A stretch of DNA of 46,072 nt from an uncultured Desulfocapsa sp. GTDB lineage: Bacteria; Desulfobacterota; Desulfobulbia; Desulfobulbales; Desulfocapsaceae. Shown piece by piece: positions 16,380 to 24,658 of the stretch (positions are counted from its first letter, which is position 1; every line of letters starts with the position of its first letter). The notes under the pieces were generated by a model. That model was not told the origin of the DNA, made no database searches, and worked only from the letters and a program-made list of their open reading frames with translations. The translations under genes were made by a program, and so were the position numbers. The stretch covers positions 1 through 46,072 of the forward strand of contig CAMZKT010000002.1 of assembly GCA_947311435.1 (NCBI GenBank). Reading direction: 5' to 3'.

Positions 16380-16625
16380 TTATTTAATAATTTTCCCAAT
16401 ATCTTTTACTGCGTCAACCTTCTCTTTTATTTCGGAAACTTCTTTTACACCAGGTACATCATCCATGATTTTTTTTCCGCCCTCCTCAATATCATTTATG
16501 CCATTTTTGAAGGATGATATGGCTTTGCCGAGGCCAGAACCAATCTCAGGCAGCTTTTTCCCGCCAAAAACAAGTACCGCAATTCCTAAGATGACAATCA
16601 ATTCAGGGGTTCCTAGTCCAAACAT
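16380..16625 (-). CDS. tatA: Twin-arginine translocase TatA-family protein
   Basis: The 81-residue protein has the TatA/E layout: FGLGTPELIVILGIAVLVFG membrane segment, the [17 protein letters not shown] hinge and amphipathic helix, then a charged tail. TatA oligomers form the protein-conducting element of the Tat pathway for folded exported proteins. A second, shorter paralogue lies just upstream on the same strand. No tatC is visible nearby. The tail carries an unusual repeat of VKEV/IKEK-type charged residues. Confidence 0.9.
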   Translation of the reverse strand: MFGLGTPELIVILGIAVLVFGGKKLPEIGSGLGKAISSFKNGINDIEEGGKKIMDDVPGVKEVSEIKEKVDAVKDIGKIIK

Positions 16626-16674
16626 GGTGGGGCTCCAATAGTGGGTTCAGTAAGTTATTAGCCGAGGAAGTGAC

Positions 16675-16860
16675 TTAGGCCTGGTTATCGTCTTTATTGT
16701 CGTCATCAAGTTTTTTTGCTTCTTCCTTCTTGGTGGCATCTTTAAAGTTTTTGATCCCCTTGCCAATTCCTGATCCTATTTCAGGAAGTTTACCAGCTCC
16801 AAAAATAATAACGATAATGACAAGAATTACGATTAACTCCGGCATACCAAGTCCAAACAT
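16675..16860 (-). CDS. tatA: Twin-arginine translocase TatA-family protein, second copy
   Basis: The 61-residue protein has the same start MFGLG and [23 protein letters not shown] hinge as its neighbour (shown here only in part), with a short acidic Asp/Lys-rich tail. The two genes share a strand and are 49 bp apart, so they likely arose by duplication and are co-transcribed. The short form resembles TatA/TatE proteins of deltaproteobacteria. Division of labour between the two is unknown. Confidence 0.9.
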   Translation of the reverse strand: MFGLGMPELIVILVIIVIIFGAGKLPEIGSGIGKGIKNFKDATKKEEAKKLDDDNKDDNQA

Positions 16861-16920
16861 ACTAATACCTCGAATATTTATATAAGTTACGTATATTGCG
16901 TGATGTTAAGAAAACTATAA

Positions 16921-16958
16921 TGATACTTTTTCAGGTGAACTTGAATTCACCAGTATCA
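16921..16958 (-). terminator. Composite inverted repeat after mtaD, possible terminator
   Basis: Outer arms TGATACT and AGTATCA enclose a second stem GGTGAA/TTCACC with an asymmetric internal loop. It lies about 50 bp past the mtaD stop on the minus strand and is followed there by a T-rich stretch, so it may end the topB-mtaD transcript. It could equally be an operator for the tatA genes' surroundings. Confidence 0.35.
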
Positions 16959-17006
16959 GTAGCTTCCATTTTAGAAGCCCAAGTGTAGAGCAGTACGAAC
17001 AGAATG

Positions 17007-18332
17007 TCAATCCTTTCGATACTTGCTAAGCTTTTGTCCAAGCTCACGCATTTGAGCAAGAATCCTATCCTCGTCAAGAGTTCTTAATTTTCTCGCCTCC
17101 ATGACAACAGTTCCATTGATGATAGAGTGGATAACATCAGCACCACGGGCAGCATACACCAGGTGTGAGGGAATGTTGTACAGTGGTGTGAGGTGAGGCT
17201 GATTCATATTCAATACTATCATGTCAGCTTTTTTCCCGACTTCAAGCGAGCCGGTTTGTCCTGAAGCATGAAGGGACTTTGCTCCTCCAAGGGTTGCGGC
17301 ATGAAGCGTCTGGCTGGCACTCATTGCAGTCGGATCCATCCCTGCAACTTTATGAATGTTAGAAACAGTGTTCATTTCTCCAAACATGTCCACATCGTTG
17401 TTTGAGGCTGCCCCATCTGTACCTATGCTGACGGTGACACCAGCAGCCAACATCGAAACAATTGGCGCAGTACCAGAGGCAAGTTTCATGTTTGATTCCG
17501 GGCAGTGTGAAACCTTTACCTGCCTTTCGGCAAGAATCTCGATTTCCGAATCATCGAGTACCACACAGTGCGCAGCAAGAGTTTTAGGGCCAAGAAGTCC
17601 GAGATTGTCAAGGTGTTCGACCGGACTGGAATTGTAACGGGCTTTACAGGTTTTAACTTCAGCGTGATTTTCAGAGAGGTGAGTCACATAGAGGGAATCA
17701 TAGTCTTGTGCAACCTGACCAAGTCGCGTGAGTAACTCAGGTGAGCAGGTATACACCGCATGAGGGGCAGCAGTTATTGAAATGAGAGGATGATTTCTGT
17801 AGTGAGCAAAAAGCTCGTGGATGTATAAAAAACCATTGTTGAGTTCCCCATAGCACGGGGATGGAAAATCATAAAGTACCTCACCAATCCAGGCGCGCAT
17901 TCCGGATTCTTCGGTGGCTCGCGCGACCTCCTTTGAAAAGAGATACATATCACAAAAACTGGTGCTGCCGGATTTGATCATTTCTGCCAGGGAGAGCAGC
18001 GTCGACTGGTAAACCATCTCTGGTGTCCAGCGGGTTTCCACTGGGAAAATGTGTTCTTCAAGCCAGGTCATGAGTGGCAAATCGTCAGCAAGCCCGCGAA
18101 AACAGGACATGGCGGCATGAGTATGAGTGTTGATAAGGCCTGGCATGATAAGCCCGTGCTCAGTGTGGATGTGCTGACGAGTATTGTACTTATCAAGGAT
18201 CGTTTCTTTTTTATCGATTTCTATGATAGAGTCACCAGTTATGGCAACAGCACCGTTATCAATAAGACTATTCTGGTCGGGATCAGGGAGGACATACTTC
18301 CCTGAGACAATAAGATCGGCTGTCTGCTTCAT
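17007..18332 (-). CDS. mtaD: 5-methylthioadenosine/S-adenosylhomocysteine deaminase
   Basis: The 441-residue amidohydrolase has the metal-binding HTH pair (H70 and H72 in GLINTHTHAAM), a later HLSENHAEV block, and the GTDGAASNN aspartate motif. This is the MtaD/SsnA-like branch acting on MTA, SAH and 5'-deoxyadenosine. It removes the 6-amino group of the adenine. It is the last gene of the topB-rsfS-thrC-PNP operon, 24 bp after a purine nucleoside phosphorylase that could cleave the deaminated nucleoside. Substrate preference cannot be read from sequence alone. Confidence 0.88.
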   Translation of the reverse strand: MKQTADLIVSGKYVLPDPDQNSLIDNGAVAITGDSIIEIDKKETILDKYNTRQHIHTEHGLIMPGLINTHTHAAMSCFRGLADDLPLMTWLEEHIFPVETRWTPEMVYQSTLLSLAEMIKSGSTSFCDMYLFSKEVARATEESGMRAWIGEVLYDFPSPCYGELNNGFLYIHELFAHYRNHPLISITAAPHAVYTCSPELLTRLGQVAQDYDSLYVTHLSENHAEVKTCKARYNSSPVEHLDNLGLLGPKTLAAHCVVLDDSEIEILAERQVKVSHCPESNMKLASGTAPIVSMLAAGVTVSIGTDGAASNNDVDMFGEMNTVSNIHKVAGMDPTAMSASQTLHAATLGGAKSLHASGQTGSLEVGKKADMIVLNMNQPHLTPLYNIPSHLVYAARGADVIHSIINGTVVMEARKLRTLDEDRILAQMRELGQKLSKYRKD

Positions 18333-18356
18333 AGTGCTAAGGGGGAAGGAATCGAT

Positions 18357-19214
18357 TTATACTCTTGCTGTAATCTCCAACAGCAATTTCTCAAGTTGTT
18401 TTTCCATGGTTCCAGCCATGGCGATGATATCTTCCAGAAGAATCGGTTGAAAGTTGTCAGGATCGTTTACGTTGGAAACAACGGACAAACCAAGAACATC
18501 CATGCCGGCATGTTTTGCTACGATTGTTTCAGGAATAGACGACATACCTACGGCATCGGCACCACATTCACGCAACCATCTGGTTTCCGCTGGTGTTTCG
18601 AGGCTTGGGCCTGGAATACAGACATAGATACCGCTGATTACATTTTGTATCTTGCAATGGCTTGCGCTATCAAGTGCAAGCTTTATCAGTCCAGGATTAT
18701 AAGGTGTTGAAAAGTCGGGAAAACGCGGCCCCCAGCTTTCAACATTTGGCCCTCGCAGAGGGTTTTCTCCAAGAAAGTTGAGGTGATCTCGCATGACCAT
18801 GATAGAGCCTGGAAGAAAAAGTGGGTTCAATCCGCCCGCCGCATTTGTAAGAATCAGTGTTTTTGCTCCCAGCAGAGAAAGCACCCTGATGGGAAAAGAA
18901 ACCTCTTTCGTGGAATAGCCTTCATAAAAATGGAATCTTCCCTGAAGGATCGCAACCTTTTTTCCAGAAAGATGCCCCAGAATAAGGTTGCCTTTATGAC
19001 TGTCTACGGTGGATTGGGGAAAATGGGGGAGAGCGCTGTAAGGAAGACTGATAGCCTTATCCACAGTGTCACCAAAGCGACCAAGGCCTGTCCCAAGCTG
19101 TATGATGATGTCAGGACAAAAAGGGGAAACATCGCGAAGATAAGTAACACATTCTTCGACCTGGCGCTGGTGCTCTCCCATCTTCTGCGAATGTATGTTA
19201 TCCCTGCTTTGCAT
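18357..19214 (-). CDS. Purine nucleoside phosphorylase
   Basis: The roughly 285-residue enzyme belongs to the trimeric PNP/MTAP family: LGTGLGRFG phosphate loop, GRFHFYEGY, LTNAAGGLNP, the substrate loop GPSLETPAE and GADAVGMSS. The late SNVND keeps the Asn expected for 6-oxopurine nucleosides, so inosine-type substrates fit better than adenosine-type. Next to mtaD it may cleave methylthioinosine to hypoxanthine and methylthioribose-1-phosphate. I chose ATG 19214, overlapping thrC by 17 bp with AGGAG 13 bp upstream; ATG 19181 is an alternative, and the in-frame extension to 19265 lies within thrC. Confidence 0.88.
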   Translation of the reverse strand: MQSRDNIHSQKMGEHQRQVEECVTYLRDVSPFCPDIIIQLGTGLGRFGDTVDKAISLPYSALPHFPQSTVDSHKGNLILGHLSGKKVAILQGRFHFYEGYSTKEVSFPIRVLSLLGAKTLILTNAAGGLNPLFLPGSIMVMRDHLNFLGENPLRGPNVESWGPRFPDFSTPYNPGLIKLALDSASHCKIQNVISGIYVCIPGPSLETPAETRWLRECGADAVGMSSIPETIVAKHAGMDVLGLSVVSNVNDPDNFQPILLEDIIAMAGTMEKQLEKLLLEITARV

Positions 19215-20595
19215 GGTTTTTGACAAACTCCTGGATAAGATTTCTGTCCGCATCCATGAGTTCACAACGAGATTCCTTGTCAGCCAGGTTGCGCATGGAT
19301 CTAGGTAGGTCTATGAGCTTGTCAATGGCATCTTCAACGGTGTCTCCAAACTTCCCTGGGTGGGCAGTGGAGAGGCAGCAAATCGGGACACCTTTACTCT
19401 GATGTTTCAGGGCACAGTGTACCCCCACGGCTGTGTGGGGATCCAAAATATATCCGTACTCTTTGTAAAATTCAGCGATACAGTTTGTAACATCACTCTC
19501 CGTTGCTTTTTCTGCAACAAAATCTCTCTGAATGTGGTCTTGAAAGGATGAAAGGTTGATTGTCCCGGTTTCTGCAAACTGGATCATGGTCTGATTGGTG
19601 CGCCCAGGCTCCTCGTCATGTAAATAGTACAAATAACGTTCAAAATTTGAGGCAGACTGGATATCCATCGAGGGGCTTGAAGTGGGAACAACTTCGCTGA
19701 GAGAGTAGTCGCCTTGTTGAACCATTCGTGAAAGGATGTCATTGGAATTTGTTGCCAGGAGAAGTTTGCGGACAGTGCCTTCTGGAAGCATTCGTTTTGC
19801 AATGTATCCAGCAAAGATATCACCAAAATTTCCAGTGGGTACTGAGAAATCCACCGTCTTGTCGTTTTCATGACTGGAAATGTGCAGACAGGCGTGTACA
19901 TAGTAGACCACCTGTGCAAGAACCCGCGCCCAGTTTATGGAATTAATGGCACCAAGATGTTGTGTTCCTTTAAAATCAAGGTCATTAAAAATTGATTTAA
20001 CGATGGCCTGAGCATCGTCAAATGTACCACGGATAGCAATGTTAAACACATTGCTATCCGTGACGGTGGTCATCTGTTGTTCCTGAACCTTGCTTACCCG
20101 TCCATGTGGGTGGAGGATGAAAATATTAATTCGCTCTTTACCACGAACACCGTAGATTGCTGCACTTCCGGTATCTCCCGAGGTCGCGCCAAGGATATTC
20201 ATCACCGAATTGTTTTTTTCAAGGAGATATTCAAAAATATTCCCCAGAAACTGTAAGGCCACATCTTTGAAGGCAAGAGTCGGGCCATGGAAAAGCTCCA
20301 TGATGTGCAGTGAGCCATGGTGAACAAGAGGAGCCACTTCCTTACAATCAAAGGAACTGTAGGAACGGCTGATAATATCACGGAGTTCTGCTTCCGGGAT
20401 GTCGTCAATGAAGCGGGACATTACCTCGAAGGCCAACTCCTGATAGGAGAGATCCTTCCATTCAGTATAGGTGTCGCTGCCAATCCTGGGGATGGTTCTT
20501 GGGAGAATAAGGCCACCGTCTGTGGCCAGCCCCATCAATACTGCTTCAGTGAAAGAGACAGGATCAATACCGCCTCGTGTACTTATGTATTGCAT
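19198..20595 (-). CDS. thrC: Threonine synthase
   Basis: The 465-residue PLP enzyme has the ThrC N-terminal domain beginning MQYISTRGG, the PLP-lysine K110 in HGPTLAFKDVALQFLG, and the SGDTGSAA phosphate loop. It converts O-phosphohomoserine to threonine. The length and the N-terminal segment fit the longer ThrC class found in proteobacteria and yeast. It follows rsfS with a 3-bp gap and overlaps the PNP start. No other threonine gene is nearby. Confidence 0.95.
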   Translation of the reverse strand: MQYISTRGGIDPVSFTEAVLMGLATDGGLILPRTIPRIGSDTYTEWKDLSYQELAFEVMSRFIDDIPEAELRDIISRSYSSFDCKEVAPLVHHGSLHIMELFHGPTLAFKDVALQFLGNIFEYLLEKNNSVMNILGATSGDTGSAAIYGVRGKERINIFILHPHGRVSKVQEQQMTTVTDSNVFNIAIRGTFDDAQAIVKSIFNDLDFKGTQHLGAINSINWARVLAQVVYYVHACLHISSHENDKTVDFSVPTGNFGDIFAGYIAKRMLPEGTVRKLLLATNSNDILSRMVQQGDYSLSEVVPTSSPSMDIQSASNFERYLYYLHDEEPGRTNQTMIQFAETGTINLSSFQDHIQRDFVAEKATESDVTNCIAEFYKEYGYILDPHTAVGVHCALKHQSKGVPICCLSTAHPGKFGDTVEDAIDKLIDLPRSMRNLADKESRCELMDADRNLIQEFVKNHAKQG

Positions 20596-20598
20596 CTG

Positions 20599-20976
20599 TT
20601 AGTTCCCTTTTATTTCAACTCTTGGGGCGTCGTGCCACAACCCTTCCAGATCATAAAAAGATCGCTGCTCATGATAGAAAATATGAACGACTACGTCGGC
20701 AAAGTCAAGAAGAACCCACATCCCTTCCTGAATACCTTCCGCTTTGGCGGCACTTATCCGTTTGGAGCGCATGGTTTTTTCCATGGCCTCGGCAAGGCCC
20801 TGGACATGACGGCTTGATCTGCCGCTCATGATGATAAAGTAATCGGTGAAGGATGATATTCCCTGCACATCAAGTACCACAAGGTCTTCAGCCTTGGTGT
20901 CAAGGGCTGCATTGGCGCAGATTGTTGCCAACTCCAAGCTGCTCTTGTCTTTAAGTTCTTTTTTGAGTTTTTTCAT
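20599..20976 (-). CDS. rsfS: Ribosomal silencing factor RsfS
   Basis: The 125-residue protein matches the RsfS/Iojap family: VVLDVQGISSFTDYFIIMSG, then HVQGLAEAME, GMWVLLDFADVVVHIF and the end block FYDLEGLW. It binds ribosomal protein uL14 and blocks subunit joining during starvation. It lies 25 bp after topB and 3 bp before thrC, in an operon of mixed functions. No nadD, a frequent partner of rsfS, is present. Confidence 0.94.
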   Translation of the reverse strand: MKKLKKELKDKSSLELATICANAALDTKAEDLVVLDVQGISSFTDYFIIMSGRSSRHVQGLAEAMEKTMRSKRISAAKAEGIQEGMWVLLDFADVVVHIFYHEQRSFYDLEGLWHDAPRVEIKGN

Positions 20977-21001
20977 TATGGTTGTCTAATTGTTTTCGCT
21001 G

Positions 21002-23470
21002 TCAAGCGGATTGTTTTTTCGCCTGTCCCTTTTTTTTCCGTGGCGGAAATTCAAAAGTTATCTTTCCAGACTTATTCATAAGAAGGTAGGCGTCAAACGG
21101 TCGCTTTTTCTTTGAAATAAAATTGCTTATCAATTCTGTTTTCCCATCTTTCAGGAGCTGTCTGATATGGTCTCTCGTAATAGCGCGTGCCAGTATAATT
21201 TTACTTACCTGCAAGCCTTTGTCTTTATCGCCATCAAGTTTAGAACCAGACATGTAGGCGGCTGGGGTTTCGAAAACCGGGCTTCCATCGACTGGTGAGA
21301 GGCCAAGAGGCTCACTCTTCTTGATTCCCTCAATATCGAGGTCATCAATGGAGTCTGCAAAAAGAAACTCTATTTTGTTGTTCGTTAAACGCAGAGACGC
21401 TGTGAAAGATTTGCCACGTTTACTTCTGAAGTCGCTGAATGGTCCAAGAGTTTCACCCTGTATGATTCGGACGATCTCATCCTGGCTCATTATTCTGCCG
21501 CCAAGAATTTTCCGGAGAGTGATTTTTTCATCTTCAGAAATGTAGGCTGTTGGAGTTTCAACGAAATGGATGTCACCCACGGGACTAAAGGGGGCTTTTC
21601 GGGTAACAGGAGATTTTTCAAAAGCACGAACCTGCGATATGATGTGTTCTGTTAATTCACGAATTTCACTCATGAATTTTTCCCTTGTGAACTTCCCCTG
21701 TAATATCTGATTGAGTTTGAACTCCCATTCACCAGTCATTTGAGGAGAAGCAAGAACTTCTATCTTCAAGGCTTCAAGGAGTGAAAAGAGCTCAAACGCT
21801 TTACCCGTTGGTGTAAGCTCTTTCCCTTCGCGGACAATATACTTCTCTTTTATAAGTTTTTCAATGATTGCAGCGCGCGTGGCAGGAGTTCCAAGGCCTC
21901 GATCTTTCATTGCTTCTGCAAGCTCTTCATCATCTACAAGTTTTCCTGAATGTTCCATGGAAGAGAGCAGGGTCGCCTCGTTGAAGCGTGGAGGAGGTTT
22001 GGTTTCAGACTTTTCTTTTGCAACTTTTTTACAGTGAACATCACTTCCTTTTGGGATTTCGATCAGGAGTTTGTCGTTTTCCCGGTTTCCGTTTCCTTGA
22101 TAGATTATTTTCCAGCCCGGATCTGTTTGAATCTTTCCTTCGGTGAGGAAGGTCTCGTCACTTACAATGGAAAGTCTTTTGGTATTAAGGTAACGCGCGG
22201 GTGGAAAGAAAACTGCAAGAAAGCGCTGAACGACCAAGGTGTAAATCTTCAGTTCCGGCTCACTTAAGTTGTCGGGCAGGGTGTTAGTGGGAATAATGGC
22301 ATGATGGTCTGAAATCTTTTTGTTATCAAAAATCCTTTTATCTTTTTTGATATACCCGCTTTCAAGTGCTGTTGCAGCATGGATTCCCAACTGCCAGTTT
22401 TTTTGCTGCTGAACAGTTTCTTTTACTATGGTCAGATAGTCTTCTGGAAGGTTGCGACTATCGGTACGTGGGTAGGTTAAGACTTTGTGTCGCTCATAGA
22501 GTGACTGGGCAATCGAAAGAGTGTTCTTGGCAGAGAACCCAAAACGTCCGTTAGCTTCACGTTGTAGGGTAGTAAGGTCAAAAAGTGCCGGGGCACGTTG
22601 GCTGGATTTCTTCGTGGTTTCGGTAACCTTTGCCGGCTTGTCAGTACATATGGCGATACGCTTGTCGGCATCAGCTTCTGTCCATATTCGATCTGCACGG
22701 GCATGCTCGTTCTTTGGATCTTTTTTAAAGGCAGGGTTGATCCACTTTCCAGTGTAACTGTTGCCGTTATAGGAAAAAGTTCCTGTTAAGGTGAAAAAAT
22801 CACGTGGTTGAAAGGCCAGTCGAATCTTTTCACGTTTTACAAGAAGCGATAAAGTGGGTGTTTGGACCCTTCCACAGGATGTAAGAAAGAAGCCGCCTTT
22901 TCTTGAATTAAAACCTGTGAGTGCTCGAGTTGCATTGAGTCCGATGAGCCAGTCAGACTCAGATCTGCACAATGCGGCATCTTCAAGGGCGTGCATTTCG
23001 TCGTTATCACGGAGATTGGAGAAACCTTCTTTGATGGCATCCCTTGTCATGGATTGAAGCCATAATCGCTTGAAATTCTTCCTGGCTACACTCTTGTTCC
23101 ATACATAACGCAGGATGTATTTAAAGATTAGCTCGCCCTCACGACCAGCATCGCATGCATTTACGATTTGCGTAACATCTTTCCGGCGGATTAATTTTTG
23201 TAATGCGTTGAGTTGTCCTTTGGTTCCCTGTAGACCTTTCAATGGAAAATCGTCAGGAATGATAGGCAGATTTTCAAGGGACCAGTTTTTATACTTTTGA
23301 TCTATTTCTTCAGGGTATTGAATGGCAACCAAGTGTCCAATAGCATAGGATACTATGTAAGAATCACTTTCATAGTGCGTCTTTAGCTTTTTGAATTTCC
23401 CTGGCAATACCTTGGTGAGGTCACCAGCCACACTGGGCTTTTCTGCGATGATGAGAGTTTTTTCTGTCAT
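21002..23470 (-). CDS. topB: DNA topoisomerase III (type IA)
   Basis: The 822-residue enzyme has an N-terminal Toprim domain (IIAEKPSVA, ACDAGREGE), and the active-site tyrosine Y333 in LTYPRTDSR. The C-terminal catalytic segment includes RGLGTPATRAAIIE. After about residue 620 there are two related C-terminal repeats, beginning near FVETPTAYIS and FETPAAYMSG, and a basic tail. Zinc-finger cysteines are absent. It relaxes or decatenates single-stranded-region DNA. It is the first gene of the operon leading to mtaD. Confidence 0.93.
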   Translation of the reverse strand: MTEKTLIIAEKPSVAGDLTKVLPGKFKKLKTHYESDSYIVSYAIGHLVAIQYPEEIDQKYKNWSLENLPIIPDDFPLKGLQGTKGQLNALQKLIRRKDVTQIVNACDAGREGELIFKYILRYVWNKSVARKNFKRLWLQSMTRDAIKEGFSNLRDNDEMHALEDAALCRSESDWLIGLNATRALTGFNSRKGGFFLTSCGRVQTPTLSLLVKREKIRLAFQPRDFFTLTGTFSYNGNSYTGKWINPAFKKDPKNEHARADRIWTEADADKRIAICTDKPAKVTETTKKSSQRAPALFDLTTLQREANGRFGFSAKNTLSIAQSLYERHKVLTYPRTDSRNLPEDYLTIVKETVQQQKNWQLGIHAATALESGYIKKDKRIFDNKKISDHHAIIPTNTLPDNLSEPELKIYTLVVQRFLAVFFPPARYLNTKRLSIVSDETFLTEGKIQTDPGWKIIYQGNGNRENDKLLIEIPKGSDVHCKKVAKEKSETKPPPRFNEATLLSSMEHSGKLVDDEELAEAMKDRGLGTPATRAAIIEKLIKEKYIVREGKELTPTGKAFELFSLLEALKIEVLASPQMTGEWEFKLNQILQGKFTREKFMSEIRELTEHIISQVRAFEKSPVTRKAPFSPVGDIHFVETPTAYISEDEKITLRKILGGRIMSQDEIVRIIQGETLGPFSDFRSKRGKSFTASLRLTNNKIEFLFADSIDDLDIEGIKKSEPLGLSPVDGSPVFETPAAYMSGSKLDGDKDKGLQVSKIILARAITRDHIRQLLKDGKTELISNFISKKKRPFDAYLLMNKSGKITFEFPPRKKKGQAKKQSA

Positions 23471-23828
23471 TATAACAAGTTATATTCGATTTAATAAGAC
23501 CTTGAAAACTAATGTGAAGTACGAACTGTTCAAGGTAGAAAGGTTTTTCCAAGGAACTACTGCCAAGTTGCAGAAGTTGTATTAATCCCTACACAGTTTG
23601 TCAATCGCTATTTATAAATACATGTAAGGTTTGTCTGTGAGACTGTGGCAGAAAAAGTCTGTGAACAATACAGCTTTAAAGAATGGATAGACTTTGGTTC
23701 ATCGTCATTGGATAGCACTTCGATTAAGATTTGATGTTGCCTCCTGTTTGGCATGTTTCTAAAAACACTTTTGAAACGATTGTATGATTGGTGAGCTTGC
23801 AATTGTGGGGATGGGGGGCTGCAATTTC
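23471..23828. other. Divergent intergenic region between topB and tRNA-Gly
   Basis: This stretch of about 360 bp should hold the topB promoter on the minus strand. I found no convincing gene, repeat or RNA structure in it. The minus-strand frame 23608-23997 covers the tRNA gene and is not a protein. Confidence 0.6.
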
Positions 23829-23857
23829 TTGACATGGTGTTAATTTTATGTTCTAAG
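23829..23857 (+). promoter_or_regulatory. Sigma70-type promoter of the tRNA-Gly/nusA operon
   Basis: A perfect -35 box TTGACA (23829-23834) is followed after 17 bp by TCTAAG (23852-23857), a fair -10 match. Transcription would begin about 23864, some 16 nt before the mature tRNA. Confidence 0.6.
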
Positions 23858-23879
23858 AAGAAATTGGAATGGGACGTGT

Positions 23880-23955
23880 GCGGGTGTAGCTCAGTTGGTA
23901 GAGTACAAGCTTCCCAAGCTTGGGGTCGCGAGTTCAAACCTCGTCGCCCGCTCCA
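23880..23955 (+). tRNA. tRNA-Gly (anticodon CCC)
   Basis: A full 76-nt cloverleaf with encoded CCA. The acceptor arm pairs GCGGGTG with CGCCCGC, the anticodon stem CAAGC/GCTTG holds the loop TTCCCAA with anticodon CCC, and the T arm has TTCAAAC. It reads GGG glycine codons. It stands at the head of the rimP-nusA-infB operon, where Escherichia coli has metY. Confidence 0.96.
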
Positions 23956-24029
23956 GTAGTGTCGTTTTAGGATTTGGTGTTCCTTTTCTGATGCCATACC
24001 ACAAACCTGAATGGGAGACGTGGCTATGA

Positions 24030-24053
24030 AGTGGGCTCTGCCCGCTTTTTTTT
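24030..24053 (+). terminator. Intrinsic terminator between tRNA-Gly and rimP
   Basis: Stem AGTGGGC/GCCCGCT with a TCT loop and one G-T pair is followed by eight T. It should end most tRNA transcripts; transcription of rimP would then depend on read-through, antitermination or a short promoter between 24054 and 24090. Confidence 0.75.
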
Positions 24054-24095
24054 ATGCCTGATATTTAGTGTAAGCAAGAGATATTGAAAACTGCT

Positions 24096-24551
24096 ATGAG
24101 TGACTATGTTGTAGAAAAAATACAGGAATTTGTGGAAAGCATTCTTCTGTCAATGGGTTTGGAGTTGGTGGAGGTGCAGTATCGTAAGGAAGGGGATGGT
24201 TGGGTGCTGCGACTTTTTCTTGATGGGCCCGATGGAATAGGCATTGATCAATGTGCCAGGGTAAGCCGTGAGTTAAGCTTTTTCCTTGACGTTGAGGACT
24301 TGATTCCCCATGCGTTTAACCTGGAAGTTTCTTCTCCAGGGCTTGAACGACCACTACGTACATTGGCAGACTTTAAACGTTTTGTTGGGAAAAAGGCTCG
24401 TATTAAATTGCGACATCCCATTGAGGGGCAAAAAGTGTTTGTTGGCTCGATTGGTGACTCTGATGAAAAAGGAGTGGAGTTACACTTAGATGATGGAGGG
24501 AGCGACCGTTTTTTGATGGATCAAATTAAAAAAGCCAGGTTGAGCTTGTAG
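24096..24551 (+). CDS. rimP: Ribosome maturation factor RimP
   Basis: The 151-residue protein matches RimP: an N-terminal domain with VVEKIQEFVESILLSMG and LELVEVQ, followed by the core LRLFLDGPDGIGIDQCARVSREL and EVSSPGLERPLR, and a C-terminal SH3-like domain. It assists 30S subunit assembly. ATG 24096 is preferred; TTG 24084 is in frame but has a poorer ribosome-binding site. It precedes nusA, the standard arrangement in bacteria. Confidence 0.93.
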   Translation: MSDYVVEKIQEFVESILLSMGLELVEVQYRKEGDGWVLRLFLDGPDGIGIDQCARVSRELSFFLDVEDLIPHAFNLEVSSPGLERPLRTLADFKRFVGKKARIKLRHPIEGQKVFVGSIGDSDEKGVELHLDDGGSDRFLMDQIKKARLSL

Positions 24552-24618
24552 ATTGCCTGTTACAAATAAAACAGATAGAGACAACACCAAATATACTCCA
24601 TTTTTAAATAGAAACGGA

Positions 24619-24646
24619 AAAAACAAAATTATGAATTTGTTTTTTT
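24619..24646 (+). promoter_or_regulatory. AT-rich hairpin immediately before nusA
   Basis: AAAAACAAAATT and AATTTGTTTTTTT can fold around ATG with one bulged A, ending a few bases before the GGGGA ribosome-binding site of nusA. It is AT-only apart from one pair, so it is a weak structure. It may affect nusA translation or transcription. Confidence 0.3.
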
Positions 24647-24658
24647 GTGGGGAATGAC

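Noticed and set aside
23608-23997. Minus-strand frame of 129 residues
   Set aside because: It reads straight through the tRNA-Gly gene and so is a by-product of that gene.
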